From positions 20,302,248-20,366,247 of the forward strand of contig CM119264.1 in assembly GCA_051294375.1 (NCBI GenBank): a DNA stretch of 64,000 nucleotides, in the 5' to 3' direction. The stretch's first letter is position 1; each line of letters opens with the position of its first letter. This document shows positions 1 through 11,151 of this stretch, one piece after another. This DNA comes from Paraspadella gotoi. Lineage: Eukaryota; Chaetognatha. The position numbers and the translations under genes were made by a program. Below the pieces are notes generated by a model that did not search any database, was not told where the DNA came from, and saw only the letters and a program-made list of their open reading frames with translations.

Positions 1-967
1 AGAAATTTAGGTCCGTAAAATCAGGTGTTGTGAAGCCTCGAGCAAGCGTGCTGCGTGGGCGTGAAGGCAGGTGTCGAGACGGCGCAGGTGCCGGGAATCC
101 GAAAAGAGGGGAGAGAAGGTGAAAGGAACGTCAACGAACGGAGATGTACGACCGTCAATTTGTATTCGTCGTCCATTTGCATTTTTTTTTTCGCTCCGGG
201 AGACAGCGTTAAAGCTACCGCTAAGAGGCAGCGCTGCCGCCGCCGCCTCCGCCGCTTTATCTTTCCGCTTTATTCCTTCAAGCGCTGGCTTTTGTCTAAG
301 CGTCTAATATTTTCTTTGCCTCGTCTGTTGCGGAGTCTACGTTTAAACGTTTTTGTCAGTCAAGAATTTTTTATTTTTTATTAGGAGTTGGTCATTATTA
401 GCTTTGTGGCCTTTCTTAATTCGAAATTTACGAATGAGAAAGTTTTTGCTCTTAATATCTTATAAACAAAAAGAGTGACAACGTCTCTTTTCAAGTCGCG
501 TCTCGTCGCGGCCGAAGAGAAGAAACGAGTTTGAGGGAGAAAAGCAATATTTTATTCGGCCTCTTTCACTTAGAGTTGACGCGATTTGACAGAATGTCGA
601 CGCGGGTTAGAAATAACAAAGAGAGAGAGAGAGCAAGAGAAAGAAAAAGAGAGAGAGAGAGAGAGAGAGAGANNNNNNNNNNGAGACAGAGAATGATTAA
701 TGGACGAAACGTTGAGGGGCAATTCTTAGAAATAGACGGGCGAGGTTAGTTGAGAAAACGACGGGCTGAATAATTAATAAATTTAAAGAGGGCAGATTTG
801 TCTAATGTAATGGGCAGCTGACACTTTCTATGAAGGTGCTATCCTTCAGGATTTTGCTTTTCCTTAATCTAGTTTGATTTTAAAAAGTAATAGTTTGCTA
901 AAAGCACTTCGACATTTCCTTATTTTCCTCAAGGCTCAAGCCAAATCTTTTCCGAGTTGTTCATTAC
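1..967. other. Non-coding left edge
   Basis: I found no exon here. The following SLC6 exons would have to lie on the minus strand at lower coordinates, but no transmembrane-coding sequence with splice sites is visible, so they are probably off the window. The stretch holds a short GCC-rich patch (about 225-270), a (GA)n tract broken by an assembly gap, and AT-rich DNA. Confidence 0.6.
617..682. repeat. (GA)n microsatellite ending in an assembly gap
   Basis: A GA-rich tract runs into ten Ns at 673-682. The gap probably reflects an unresolved microsatellite length. Confidence 0.9.
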
Positions 968-1683
968 CTTAAAATGTGCGTCCTCGTTGCGTTGACGACG
1001 AAATCCCCTACGGAGTCCACCGAATCCCCCGGCGCGGCCCATCCCCTTCCCCGCGATAAGGACTCGTTGTGAGGTTGCCAAAGCAGTGGCGAATCCCGCG
1101 TCAGAAGCGGCAGGCAGGCGTTGGTGTTCCAAATGTTGCCGCAGTGGCTCCAGGGAAGCGGATGTTTGAAGCTGGCAACGATGAAGAGTAGCGCCAGTGC
1201 TAGGATGCAGTTGGCATGGATGGAGAAGCACATACACAGCACCTTGAAGACGGTGCCGACACCGTTGGCGATGGGTAGGCAGTGCCAGACGCCGCGGGGC
1301 CCATAGCCCGAGTACTGAAGGAATGAAAGAGGCGATGTAGAAGAAAACGAAAGAAAAGAAAGAGAATATAGAGGAGATAAAAGAAAAAGGAAAAGAAGGG
1401 CGACAAGGGTCAGATTAAAGACTGACTTTTCTTTCCATCCTCTCTTCTCCAATTCTCACCCAGCTCTTTCGACTCTACCAACCTGCCCGATGAAGAGTTC
1501 CAGGAACTGCAGTGGCAGCGCCACCAGAAACGTGACGGCGAGGTAGGGAATGAGAAAGGCGATCCCTCCGTTGCTGTACATCAAGTAGGGAAACGTCCAC
1601 ACGTTGTGCAAATTGATGGTGAAACTCATGAGCGAAAATACAAAGTTCCAATGATCGCACCAAGTGGGGCGACTCGTCGCCAT
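968..1683 (-). CDS. SLC6 family sodium-coupled transporter, 5' exons only (partial)
   Basis: Sodium/chloride-coupled neurotransmitter or amino-acid transporter of the plasma membrane. Exon 1 (1683-1483) encodes TM1 and TM2 with the family motifs NVWTFPYLMYSNGG, AFLIPY and LPLQFLELFIGQ. Exon 2 (1314-968) starts YSGYGPRGVW, carries TM3, and continues into an extracellular loop with a WSHCGNIWNTNAC segment (the loop cysteine pair) and N-glycosylation sequons (NES, NAT). Exon 1 ends in phase 0 at a GT donor; exon 2 has a CAG acceptor and ends in phase 2 at a GTAATG donor. The start is the ATG at 1683, but an acceptor-like AG just inside the exon makes an upstream first exon possible. Odd feature: the usual GLGNVWRFPY reads as NLHNVWTFPY, so the gating arginine is threonine and flanking glycines are changed. 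Family assignment is firm; substrate is unknown. Later exons are off the window. Confidence 0.85.
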
Positions 1684-2148
1684 GACGACGGCGGAAAGGG
1701 TTGGAGGGGGCGAACGGGGGAAGTTAGGAATGAAGAGGATAAAGAAACGGGTGGCTCGTGTTTCCGATGGGAGCGTCGAAGGTTCGATTCTCCGGAAAGA
1801 GTTTTATTGTGTCGATCAAAACGAAAGTTAAATCGAAGACCTTTTTGACTTTCAAAGAAAATACGAGTCAGAATTATCGGTCCGCGTCTTTCCTTTGGTT
1901 TTCTCACACAGAAAATCAAAAACCTTGAGGGCTATATTTTTCACTCCATTGTCTTAATGCATATTACTTTTTTTATCATTCTGAAAAAAATCGAATGATC
2001 TTTGACGAGGAAAAACCCGTACATCAAATAATTTTAAAAAGTTTTTAAAAATTCAGGGGAAACAACTCGAATCGACTGAGTGCTCTGTGAAAATGCAAAG
2101 ATATGATCTTGTTTCGATGTGAATCATCATCATCTGCATCATCATCAA

Positions 2149-2180
<32 letters not shown>

Positions 2181-2324
2181 ATATCATCATCGTCATCATC
2201 ATCGTCGTCGTCGTAGTCACTATATTCGATAATAATAACAACATATTAACGACAGAAACCACAGACTCTTATTACCACCATCCTCTTCGTCATCATCATC
2301 ATCCCAGACAGGTATCAGGTAAAG
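1684..2324. other. SLC6 upstream region with (TCA)n repeat
   Basis: This contains the 5' flank of the minus-strand SLC6 gene, with no clear promoter motif. A TCA/ATC trinucleotide tract covers about 2126-2215, with a smaller one at 2290-2305. ORFs over the tract are low-complexity artefacts. Confidence 0.6.
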
Positions 2325-2525
2325 AGCAGGCACCGTGAGAGTTCACCCCGAATCTTCGGCCTTGCTCGAGCCCCGCTGGCTCATTAAGTACAATCATCAT
2401 CTTTTAACCACAACGTTGCGGGTTCAAACCTTTGCAGTTATCCGCCATTGGTGGCGTGGAAGAACAATGAGGCTGGTTCCAACCCCAGTACCTGTTCCAT
2501 TGGTGGCGAGTGAGCTAAAGACTTC
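2325..2525 (+). mobile_element. tRNA-like short retroelement fragment (family T3)
   Basis: The sequence has an A-box-like TGGCTCATTAAG followed at tRNA spacing by a B-box-like GGGTTCAAACC. The downstream part (around 2450-2520) resembles the inverted T3 pair at 46724-47197, for example the shared GGCTGGTTCCAA and CTGTTCCAT-like blocks. Element ends are not clear. Confidence 0.5.
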
Positions 2526-2702
2526 TTCACCAAATACCTGCGATTGTGAATGGGTTCGTGATTTGGGTATCTTAAAAATGAAAGTTCTTTTTCCATTCAA
2601 AGAATTCATTCGACAAGCTTGCGAAAGATTCAAGACGACCTCGAAGAATAAGACGCTCACACGGAATTTTCCAATAATAAATATGGTATCCCAAAAGTCG
2701 AA

Positions 2703-2834
<132 letters not shown>

Positions 2835-2974
2835 AGAAGAGTGACCTCAACTCGGGGAAACGAGGAGAAAAAAGAAATGATTGTTTTGATGGTTCGAATC
2901 CCAACTCGATCAATCTAATCCTAGAATCCTTCTTTTCCTTCATTCTTTCCCTCCCCTTTTTCTTTTCATTATTA

Positions 2975-3823
2975 GTCGGATCTGCTTATCAGCAGATCCC
3001 GACTCTATAATTCACTTTGTCGGTCCGTCGGTCCGCCCCCTCAATATTGTCGGGCATTCACTTTTATCATGTCAGAACATCGAATTATGATAAATTATGC
3101 AAAAAAAAAAAAAGGTATTCGTCCGTCCGTCCGTCCCACCTTAGCAAAAACTCCAATTGCTCGTGATTGGATGGATGGATTAGAATGATATTTTGTGTGT
3201 GGGTAAGGAAGTGTGTAATTGAGCTGGATATGAAGTTTCGATGAAATCGTGCAAGTGGAAATGAGTTTAAATGGAAAAAACAAAAAAATCTAGTTTACTA
3301 TTTGAACGTCAATTACTAATGAGTGGACGGAGCGTTTGATTTGCAATTTTGTATGTGGGTAGGAAAGTGTGAGATTAAACTGGAAATTAAGTTTCGATGG
3401 AATCGTCTGAGTGGAAATGAGTTTAAATGGAAAAAATAAAAAACCTGTTTCACTTATTGATTATGCTTCTTTTTTTATATTAAATATAAATGCAAGATGT
3501 ATTAATTAATCAAATAATTAATCAGGTAATCAATTAGTCAATTAATCTATTTATTTAGTTATCTATTAATTAATGATTCAATCAATCAATTTATTTATAA
3601 ATTAATTAAATATTTAATCAATCAATCAAGTCAATCGTTATCGGCATTATTGTCATCGTCGCCATCATCGTTGTCGTTGCTTTTGTCGTGGTCATTGATA
3701 AAAAGACCTAAAAACAAACATTTCGGATCTAATTAATTAATTTATTAATTAAATTATTATTGTTTATATAGTTTGTAATAATTAATTAATTAATTACAGC
3801 TAATGATCGTGAGCAGATCCGAC
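2975..3823 (+). mobile_element. TIR element R1, copy A (internally shortened)
   Basis: It begins with GTCGGATCTGC and ends with its exact reverse complement GCAGATCCGAC. The first 29 bp also fold on themselves (GTCGGATCTGCT, TATC, then AGCAGATCCCGAC). Inside are a TCCGTCCG-type tract, degenerate ~150-bp units containing TGTGTGGGTAGG and GATATGAAGTTTCGATG, and (TTAA)-rich DNA. There is no coding capacity, so the copy is non-autonomous. The TTGTTTGCTCAAACTTG just beyond the end is shared with the other copies, so the true boundary may lie about 20 bp further. Confidence 0.75.
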
Positions 3824-4594
3824 CTTGTTTGCTCAAACTTGTTTTTCTACCCGATTACTTATTCCTCAACTCTTTTCGCTCTCCTTCCTTTCTAATTCTA
3901 TCCTCGTTCCCCAAACGTCTTCCACTCTTCCACATTCCCTTTCTCTTCTGTTCGTTCTTCAACATGTCCTTTCTTTTTGTCTTGATCAATAAAAGAACTT
4001 TTAACATGAAGGGCCAAGGCTTTTTTGGGAGGGCTGTTTCATTGTGACGCGTTCTAACGTAATAAACAAGAACGGTAATTCCAATGTGTTGCGCCGCGAT
4101 GACTTGATTTTCATGTGTTTTTTCTTTTGTAGTTTGATATGATATGAAATGACATGACATGACTAAAAAACTTTTTTTGCCCGTGTATTTTTGACATGCA
4201 TGGCAGCAAAATTCTATCTTTTCTTCCTTACAGTTTTAGAAATTTCTGAAGGCGACGCTAGCAGTCCCATAGATTTTTTTTTTATCTTAACAAATGAGCA
4301 ACCAACTATTATAAGCAAATTATATGCATTTTTAACGTAAGTGAGACAGACCGAAAGACAGATATACCGACCGACCGACAGACCGACCAAAAATTTGCTC
4401 CGCGAGCACTCGCGGCACAACTAAAAATGGACCGAAAATTGTTTCTATCTCCTTTAGGATTTATTATTGAGAAACTTTGAGTTTAACTGGCCTTGTTAGT
4501 TAAAAAATTTGGATAATCTCGAAGCCGTTTTTTTTTCATTACCATCTTTAACTAGCACCATAAATTATGAATCTTTCATCTTGCCCTACTAATG
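3824..4594. other. Non-coding stretch
   Basis: AT-rich DNA without a supported gene. It contains a (GACC)-type tract at about 4345-4390. Confidence 0.5.
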
Positions 4595-6118
4595 ACAATT
4601 GTAATGGGTTCCGCGTACACACGTTGCATTTAGGAAAAAAACGACTCTTTCCAATATTGTTCAGTTGTTACTTACAATGTTGATTAACTTTGTACCACAA
4701 CACAAATTAGGCCAAACGAAGGATTGGTTAGAAACATCTCCACCCGTTTCTAATGACAAAAGAGTACCATTTTGGCAACTTTTAACAAAAAAAATTATGT
4801 CCATTTTTACTCACGACTTCTGATTTGAATTCCAAGGAAAGTTGAGAAAATTTTTTTACTTTGGAAATCCGTTCTTTCTTATCTTCTTTACCCCTGGGTA
4901 AATTTATTAGCTTAAATCATTTATATTTTGCCTATGAATTAATTTTAAAGTTAACAAGTCAAAAAGTTGCAGTTTCAGTCTTTATCCTAATTTGTTAAAC
5001 AAAAATTAGTAAAATTGGTTGAAATTTACAGAAAATATAGCCTATTGAATATGCTTTTAACACCTATAAAATTATCAAAAACACTTTTTTGGTTTAGCCA
5101 CAAATAATTTTTAAAGACGTCTTTTAATTTGTGACTTTTTGTGACTTGCATTTGTTTTTGATAAAGAGAATATTTTCAACTCATTTATTAGTTTTAAAAG
5201 ATGAGGTACATACTGACCTTGATTAATAAAAAAAAACGCATCTTTTTAACCCAATGGAAAACGTCAGGACTTGTTTTTTTTCAGAATCGACAGATTTTGC
5301 AGAAATTTTTCCGCAAAATCTGTTTATTTACGAAATTTGCTAGGCAACCAAAATTTAAAGAAAAATCATGCGCTACTGTTCATTTTCTTTATAATGCATA
5401 TTAAAGATTTTCTTTGATTTGTCTCAATGTAAATGTAGTTAGAGGGAAGACAAAAGGGAAAACAATAAAAGAAGAAGGGGAGAGAATGAAAGAGAGGGTG
5501 AAAGGCAAAAAAATGAAGGCAAATGGGAAAAAATAGTGAAACAATTGTAAGTTGAGAAAAGAGGGAAAAAATGGAAAGAAAAAGAGGGGAAAAGAAAGAG
5601 AAAAGAAAGGGAAAGAATGAAGATGAGAAAAAAAGGTGAGGAAAGTGCATAAGTGGCAGAAAAAGATAGGGGCCGAAAAAATGGTAAGTGACAGCGTGAG
5701 AAGTAAGGGAGGAAAAAGGAAGAGTAAACTATAAAGAAAGAGAAGAAAAGAGATGATGAAAAATAATCAGGAAAAGCCTATGAAGAAAAAAAATTGTATC
5801 AGATAATGTGGCGTCTTACCAAAAATATTTTGTGTAAGTAAAAGACATGAAGATTCTTATAAGGAATTCAATCTTTAAAAATTATCTGTACCAAGCATAC
5901 TTATTTTTAAAATTAATCAGTTAATGAGATTAGATTGACAAGCATTGAAGAAATCATGTCTTACTGTATTTTTAACTCATAGAATTTACACCGGAAGTTC
6001 TAAGTGATAAGGAGATAACTTGAGACTACCGTTTTTTTAAATGAAGAAAGCTTTATACTAACCAATGAGATCAAGAAATATGGTAATTATTGTAGTTCAG
6101 ATTTCGTTGTCTAAAAGA
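4595..6118 (+). repeat. ~1.5-kb repeat R4, copy A
   Basis: It matches, in inverted orientation, 27303-28935. Landmarks shared by both copies include the segment around 4620-4780 (matching about 28770-28920), a long purine-rich block (5446-5770), and the end segment around 6060-6118. Both copies lack an intact ORF. The class is unknown, possibly a degenerate DNA transposon. Confidence 0.75.
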
Positions 6119-6136
6119 TTGTATGGTGGACTAAAA

Positions 6137-6792
6137 TGTATGGTGGACTAAAATCCACCAACCGTTCCATCAGCGGCCATTGGTGCTGGAGGCAAGTCAT
6201 TCGCCTCCCAACCCAAAGGTCCGGGGTTTTAGCCCGGTGGTCGCCTAGCAGTTTAGAGGGACGGGGCGCTTAACCGCCTGTAACTCGGTGTTACAGCCTG
6301 ATCCGAAGCTCAGGGACTGCTTATATTGAACGGTTCTGTCAATAACATATATCATTAATCATGTCTCTTCATTGATGAGCCCGACTTCCAAACACAACAG
6401 CAACAAACACACTTTCAGGCGACATGCCTCAACCTGGCGATGCACTTTCCGCCCACAACACATCAGGCGACATGCCTCAACTTGGTGACGAACTTTCCAC
6501 CAACAACACAATTCACTGAAGAGACGCAACAGACTTCTCCCTACGGGAGGGGGGGATGTATGGTGGACTAAAATCCACCAACCGTTCATCAGCGGCCATT
6601 GGTGCCGGAGGCAAGTCATTCGCCTCCCAACCCAAAGGTCCGGGGTTCTAGCCCGGTGGTCGCCTAGCAGTTTAGAGGGACGGGGCGCTTAACCCGCCTC
6701 TAACTCGGTGTTACAGCCTGATTTGAAGCTCAGGGACTGCTTATATTGAACGGTTCTCTCATTAACATATATCAATAATCACTGTCTCTTCA
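6137..6792 (+). mobile_element. TRIM-like miniature LTR retroelement with tRNA-like LTRs (T1, copy 1)
   Basis: Two near-identical direct repeats (6137-6371 and 6557-6792) begin TGTATGG and end TCTCTTCA, so both have TG...CA ends. The 185-bp interior starts next to TGATGAGCCCGAC, one change from a tRNA primer-binding-like TGGTGAGCCCGAC whose complement ends in CCA. It ends in the purine tract GGGAGGGGGGGATG. Each LTR contains a tRNA-like module. At 6592-6663 a 7-bp acceptor stem (GCGGCCA with TGGTCGC, one wobble pair) and a perfect T arm (CCGGG, GTTCTAG, CCCGG) sit exactly 72 nt end to end, with CTCCCAA where an anticodon loop would be. The anticodon stem is degenerate. The interior has a ~48-bp duplication and a 32-codon ORF starting MPQPGDALS. 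A 17-bp stub of the LTR start is duplicated at 6120. I see no clear target-site duplication. Confidence 0.7.
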
Positions 6793-7965
6793 CCATTTTC
6801 TTTATCACCTCATTCCCTCATATTTTTCCTTCAAATCCCTTTGAAGATCAACCCAAATCCTTAAGAAAAATCAGCGAATAAAAATCTATTTTTGCGGATT
6901 CTATTTAGGGAAAAACATTCACGTTCTCACGGTTTTTTATTCGCTTTAGAAATAGGCAACGCTGCATAGTTAAGGCGTTATCCTGCTTTCGCACTTTCTG
7001 TTTAGTTTATCTTCGCTTTTTTAAAATGAACAAGTGATATACAATATTAAATTTACGTGAATAAAGGTATGACCTTATCTCGGCTTAAAATATCTTGGCT
7101 TATAATAAAACTTTATCGACTGAAATGGCGCGGTTAGCATTTAGAATCAAAGATTATGAAAGCGTGCGATCACCCGTCGTTGATGCGTGCAGATCGCGAA
7201 CGCTTTCAACCTGATGCGTGCTTTGACGCGTGAATGATGCGAGAATATTTTTTCCCTTTTTGTTCGCGTTCTTGGGAAACGCCACGACGCCACGTCCTTG
7301 AGATTTTATCGGCACCGGAAATAAAACGGAAACCAATTCGAGACGCCGGTTTTTTCTTTCACTTCTACGTCATCTTTAAACCCTTCAACCTCTCTTCTCT
7401 CGAGTTGGCCTCTTCCTAATTCCCTTCTTTTTTTCATTTTATTTCTCTCGTCTTTCTTGACTTTTATTTTTTTCTTCTTTCAGATTTTTTTCTTCATTTT
7501 AGATAAAAATGTGAGCTTCTTTCATTCGAGCGACGTTACTTAAATTTAAAAGTCTTTTGGAATTTGCTTAATAGATTATTTTTGCTTTGCAACGCTATTC
7601 AACGAATCCCTCTCTTTTCTTCTCTGCGTTTCTTTTTGAATCAGTCGACTGAAAAGTCAGCTAAGCAAAAATATAAAAATGTGATCAGTTGAAAGCGAGA
7701 AAAAAAAACAATGAACAAATAATAACCGGCTATACCCTTCACTCTATTTGCTCACTACATACTTGATTGCCAAAAAAATCAAAGACAGTTGGATTGTCAT
7801 TTTAAATTTATTATATTTGTTATAATATCTCTGACCAATTCCGACAATAGAAATTTAAGCGTAGTATTTTGTTAGCTTCTTAGCCTCATGAGTTGAACTT
7901 GAACCTGAGGCAAATTTCAATATTTATAATTGTCATTAAAATTGTTGAAAAAGTCATCATTTTTA
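6793..7965. other. Region upstream of the F-BAR gene, no supported gene
   Basis: It contains a CG-richer patch (about 7140-7400) that could be a promoter or 5' UTR exon of the F-BAR gene, but no exon can be proven. The remainder is AT-rich. Confidence 0.4.
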
Positions 7966-9046
7966 GTCGGATCTGCTTGTCAGCAGATCCCGACTCTATA
8001 ATTCACTTTGTCGGTCCGTCGGTCCGCCCCCTCAATATTGTCGGGCACTAACTTATATCATGTCAGAACATCGTCCGTCCGTCCGTTCGTCCGTCCGTCC
8101 AACCTTAGCAAAAAACAGGACCAATGTAGCTCGGATGTGATGGATGGATTTGAATAAAATATTGTGTGTGGATAGGTAAGTGTGTGATTGAGCTGGATAT
8201 GAAGTTTCGATGGAATCGTCCTAGGTGAAATGAGTTTAAAGGAAAAACAAAAAAAATATATTCACTATTTGAACACAATTTGTTCATGAGTGGATGGCTG
8301 ATTGACCTGGATTTGTGATGTGGGTAGGAAAGTGTGTGATTGAATAGGAAATCAAGTTTCGATGGAATAGTTTGAGTGGAAATGAGTTTAAAATGGAAAA
8401 ACAAAAAACCTGTTTCACTAATTGATTATGCTTCTTTTTCCTTTATATATGTAAATGCAGGATGTATTAATAAATCAAATTATTCAGTTAATTAATCAAT
8501 TAAATAAATAAATTAATCAATAATTAATTAATTAGTCAATCAATCCGCCATCCGTCCCACCTTAGCAAAAAGCTCCAATACTCGTGATTGGCTGGTTGGA
8601 TTGGAATTAAATTTTGTGTGTGGGTGGGAAAGGTGTGTATAAAAGCTGGATATAAAGTTTCGATGGAATCGTGTGAGTGGAAATGAGTTTAAATGGAAAA
8701 AACATAAGTCGCATTTACTAAAATCTTTTTTACTTATTTTAACCAATAAATACTCTAATTAATCATAATTGGATAGATAGATTGAGTTGAAATTTTGTGT
8801 GTGGGTAGGAAGTGTTGACGAAGTTGTATATAAAGTTTCGGTAGAAATGAGTTTAAATGAAAAAATATGAGTCACATTTACTTGAATCTTTTTATTTATT
8901 TTAACCCATGATAGATTGAGATGAAATTTTGTGAGCCGGTAGGAAAGTGAGTGAAGAAGCTAGATATAAAGTTTTGACGGAATGCAAGTTGAAAAAATGA
9001 TACAATTTAAAAAATGATGCAAGCATAAGGATCGTCGCAATTGCAT

Positions 9047-9106
<60 letters not shown>

Positions 9107-9367
9107 AGAGAGAGAGTGAGAGAGGAGAGAGATGAGAGAGAGAGGAGAGAAGGAGACATAAATAAAATAGAGGATATTTGTTTTGTTTTGATAAAATGTA
9201 AACAAAACATTTAATAACTGACCTGACTCATTTTAAGGACATCGATGATAAGCTGAATATAAGTTATATTAATTTATTAAAATTAATTAATTAATTTTAA
9301 TATTATTAAAATTAATTAATTAATTAATTAATCGATTAATTAATTAATTATCGTAGGCAGATCCGAC
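7966..9367 (+). mobile_element. TIR element R1, copy B (near full length)
   Basis: It has the same ends as copy A (GTCGGATCTGC at 7966, GCAGATCCGAC at 9357-9367) and the 5' hairpin. The interior has a TCCGTCCG tract, several ~150-bp degenerate tandem units, a (GA)n tract at 9050-9152 and a TTAA-rich tail. It ends about 110 bp upstream of the first recognised F-BAR exon. Confidence 0.8.
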
Positions 9368-9475
9368 ATTGTTTGCTCAAACTTGTTTAGTTGTTTGGTA
9401 CCTTACGTTACGTCATACGCTCTCTGAATTTTATCTCCTCTGCTGTAACATTTTCTTTGTTTATTGTTTCTGCAG

Positions 9476-11110
9476 TGGCTGCGTTTTCGACAAGAATCGC
9501 CGCCGTCTATCGGCAGAACGCGGAGAATCTTCGCGAAGTGGTAGAGGAGTTTCAACAAAAGAACAAGGAGATTCACACGGAGAGGCAAGTGGGCGGAGGT
9601 TGTAAGCAGTAGTAATCAATAAATTGTTCAAACCTCTAATCGTTTATAGTATAAGTGAATAGGTACTTACAAACTTTGGACCTTTGATTAAATTTTTATT
9701 TGACCTTGAATTCAAATATAGACCCGGAATGACAAGCGGTTCTTTCGATGCCTGGGAAGGACTCATCGCCGAAACGGAAAACGATGCGCAGGTTACGCTC
9801 AGATGTTAATTGAATAAATTAATGATGAATGATTGATTAAAACAACAGATTAAAGGATAAAGAATACAGACTGAAGGTTATATAATACTATTCTTTAATG
9901 AATAAATAGATAATATTTATGCTGGTTGTAACAGGTTTATCATGAATTCGTTTTAGATTTTTATATTGATTGTATCAATTTCATAAAGACTTATTATAGA
10001 AAGAACGAAAGAAACATACATTTAATGAGGGAATGAATGAATGGTTTTCTCGATGAATCATCCAGTCCCATCGCGAAGTGGCGGACGCCTTGGAGAAGGC
10101 GGTGTCCGGACCCTTGGTGGAAATGTCAACGGTGAAGAAGCTTCACGCGAAGAAACTCTACTCGCACCGACGAGAGTACGACGCCTTCATTCAGAACCAG
10201 GAGGAAAAGCTGCAGAAGGTAACCGTCCTTGTTGTTGTTGTTGTCGTCGTCTTTTTGATTATTTGTAGTTGGTGATTGATTGCAATGATGACGTAAAAGT
10301 GGTGTCAAGTGCAAATCAACCGGAAGATTTTTTACGTTCACCGTTGTTTAATAATTGTCTTGTCGTTTTGTTCAAGTCGGTAGCTTTTTTTCCTTTCTAT
10401 TTAAAATTTATCATCCCGATTTTTCTCCGCTCGTGTTGTTTGTTGTTGTCAGTAATTAATGCGATTGTTGGTCCGGTCCTCCGACGTCTCTTTGTTTCCA
10501 GACATTGACACGAGTGTCGTTGTTGTTTACTCTCGTCCATCACTGATCATCGTAATTCACTTCGGTCTTTGTTCTCTTTCGTTATTCCGCGTTTTTCTTC
10601 GCGCCATGGATTTTTTGTTTTTGTCTAAACCCGTTACGCGTTAGATTTCTTTTTTTTTTAAGATAAAAAGATTAATCTCCTGCCTTTACCCCCGCTCCTT
10701 CTCGCTCCAGCGCCCGCGAAGCTCCACTAATGCGAACGCAAAAAAAAAAAAAAAAAATATCGGCGAGGGATTTTGAAATTCAAATTCGATTCTCTTTTGT
10801 TAATCTCGGGATTTTCCCTCTTGGAAATCCTTCGCTTTGTCTTGAAGATTATATGGGGTATTGGAAATGTCTCTCCGGCACCCACTCACTGTAATGGCAT
10901 CGCGGAGCTGTGTGGCGACATTCCGACGTTATTTGATGGCAAAGGCCTTTGCTTGACGAAGCCCCCGGCCGCCTTGTGGAGCCACGCCGCATTTCCACTT
11001 TTAAATTACATCATTTTTAAGGCTTAACTATTTACCTTTGAGTTTTTGTTGCATATTTGAAGCGTCTTCGTTACTTTATATATATATATATTATATTATA
11101 TATATATATA

Positions 11111-11151
<41 letters not shown>

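Noticed and set aside
2053-2262. Met-rich ORF on the minus strand
   Set aside because: It is a translation of a (TCA)n microsatellite with no splice or family support.
6592-6663. Functional tRNA-Gly gene
   Set aside because: The acceptor and T stems pair, but the anticodon stem does not, and the module is embedded in a repeated LTR-like unit, so it is tRNA-derived rather than a tRNA gene.
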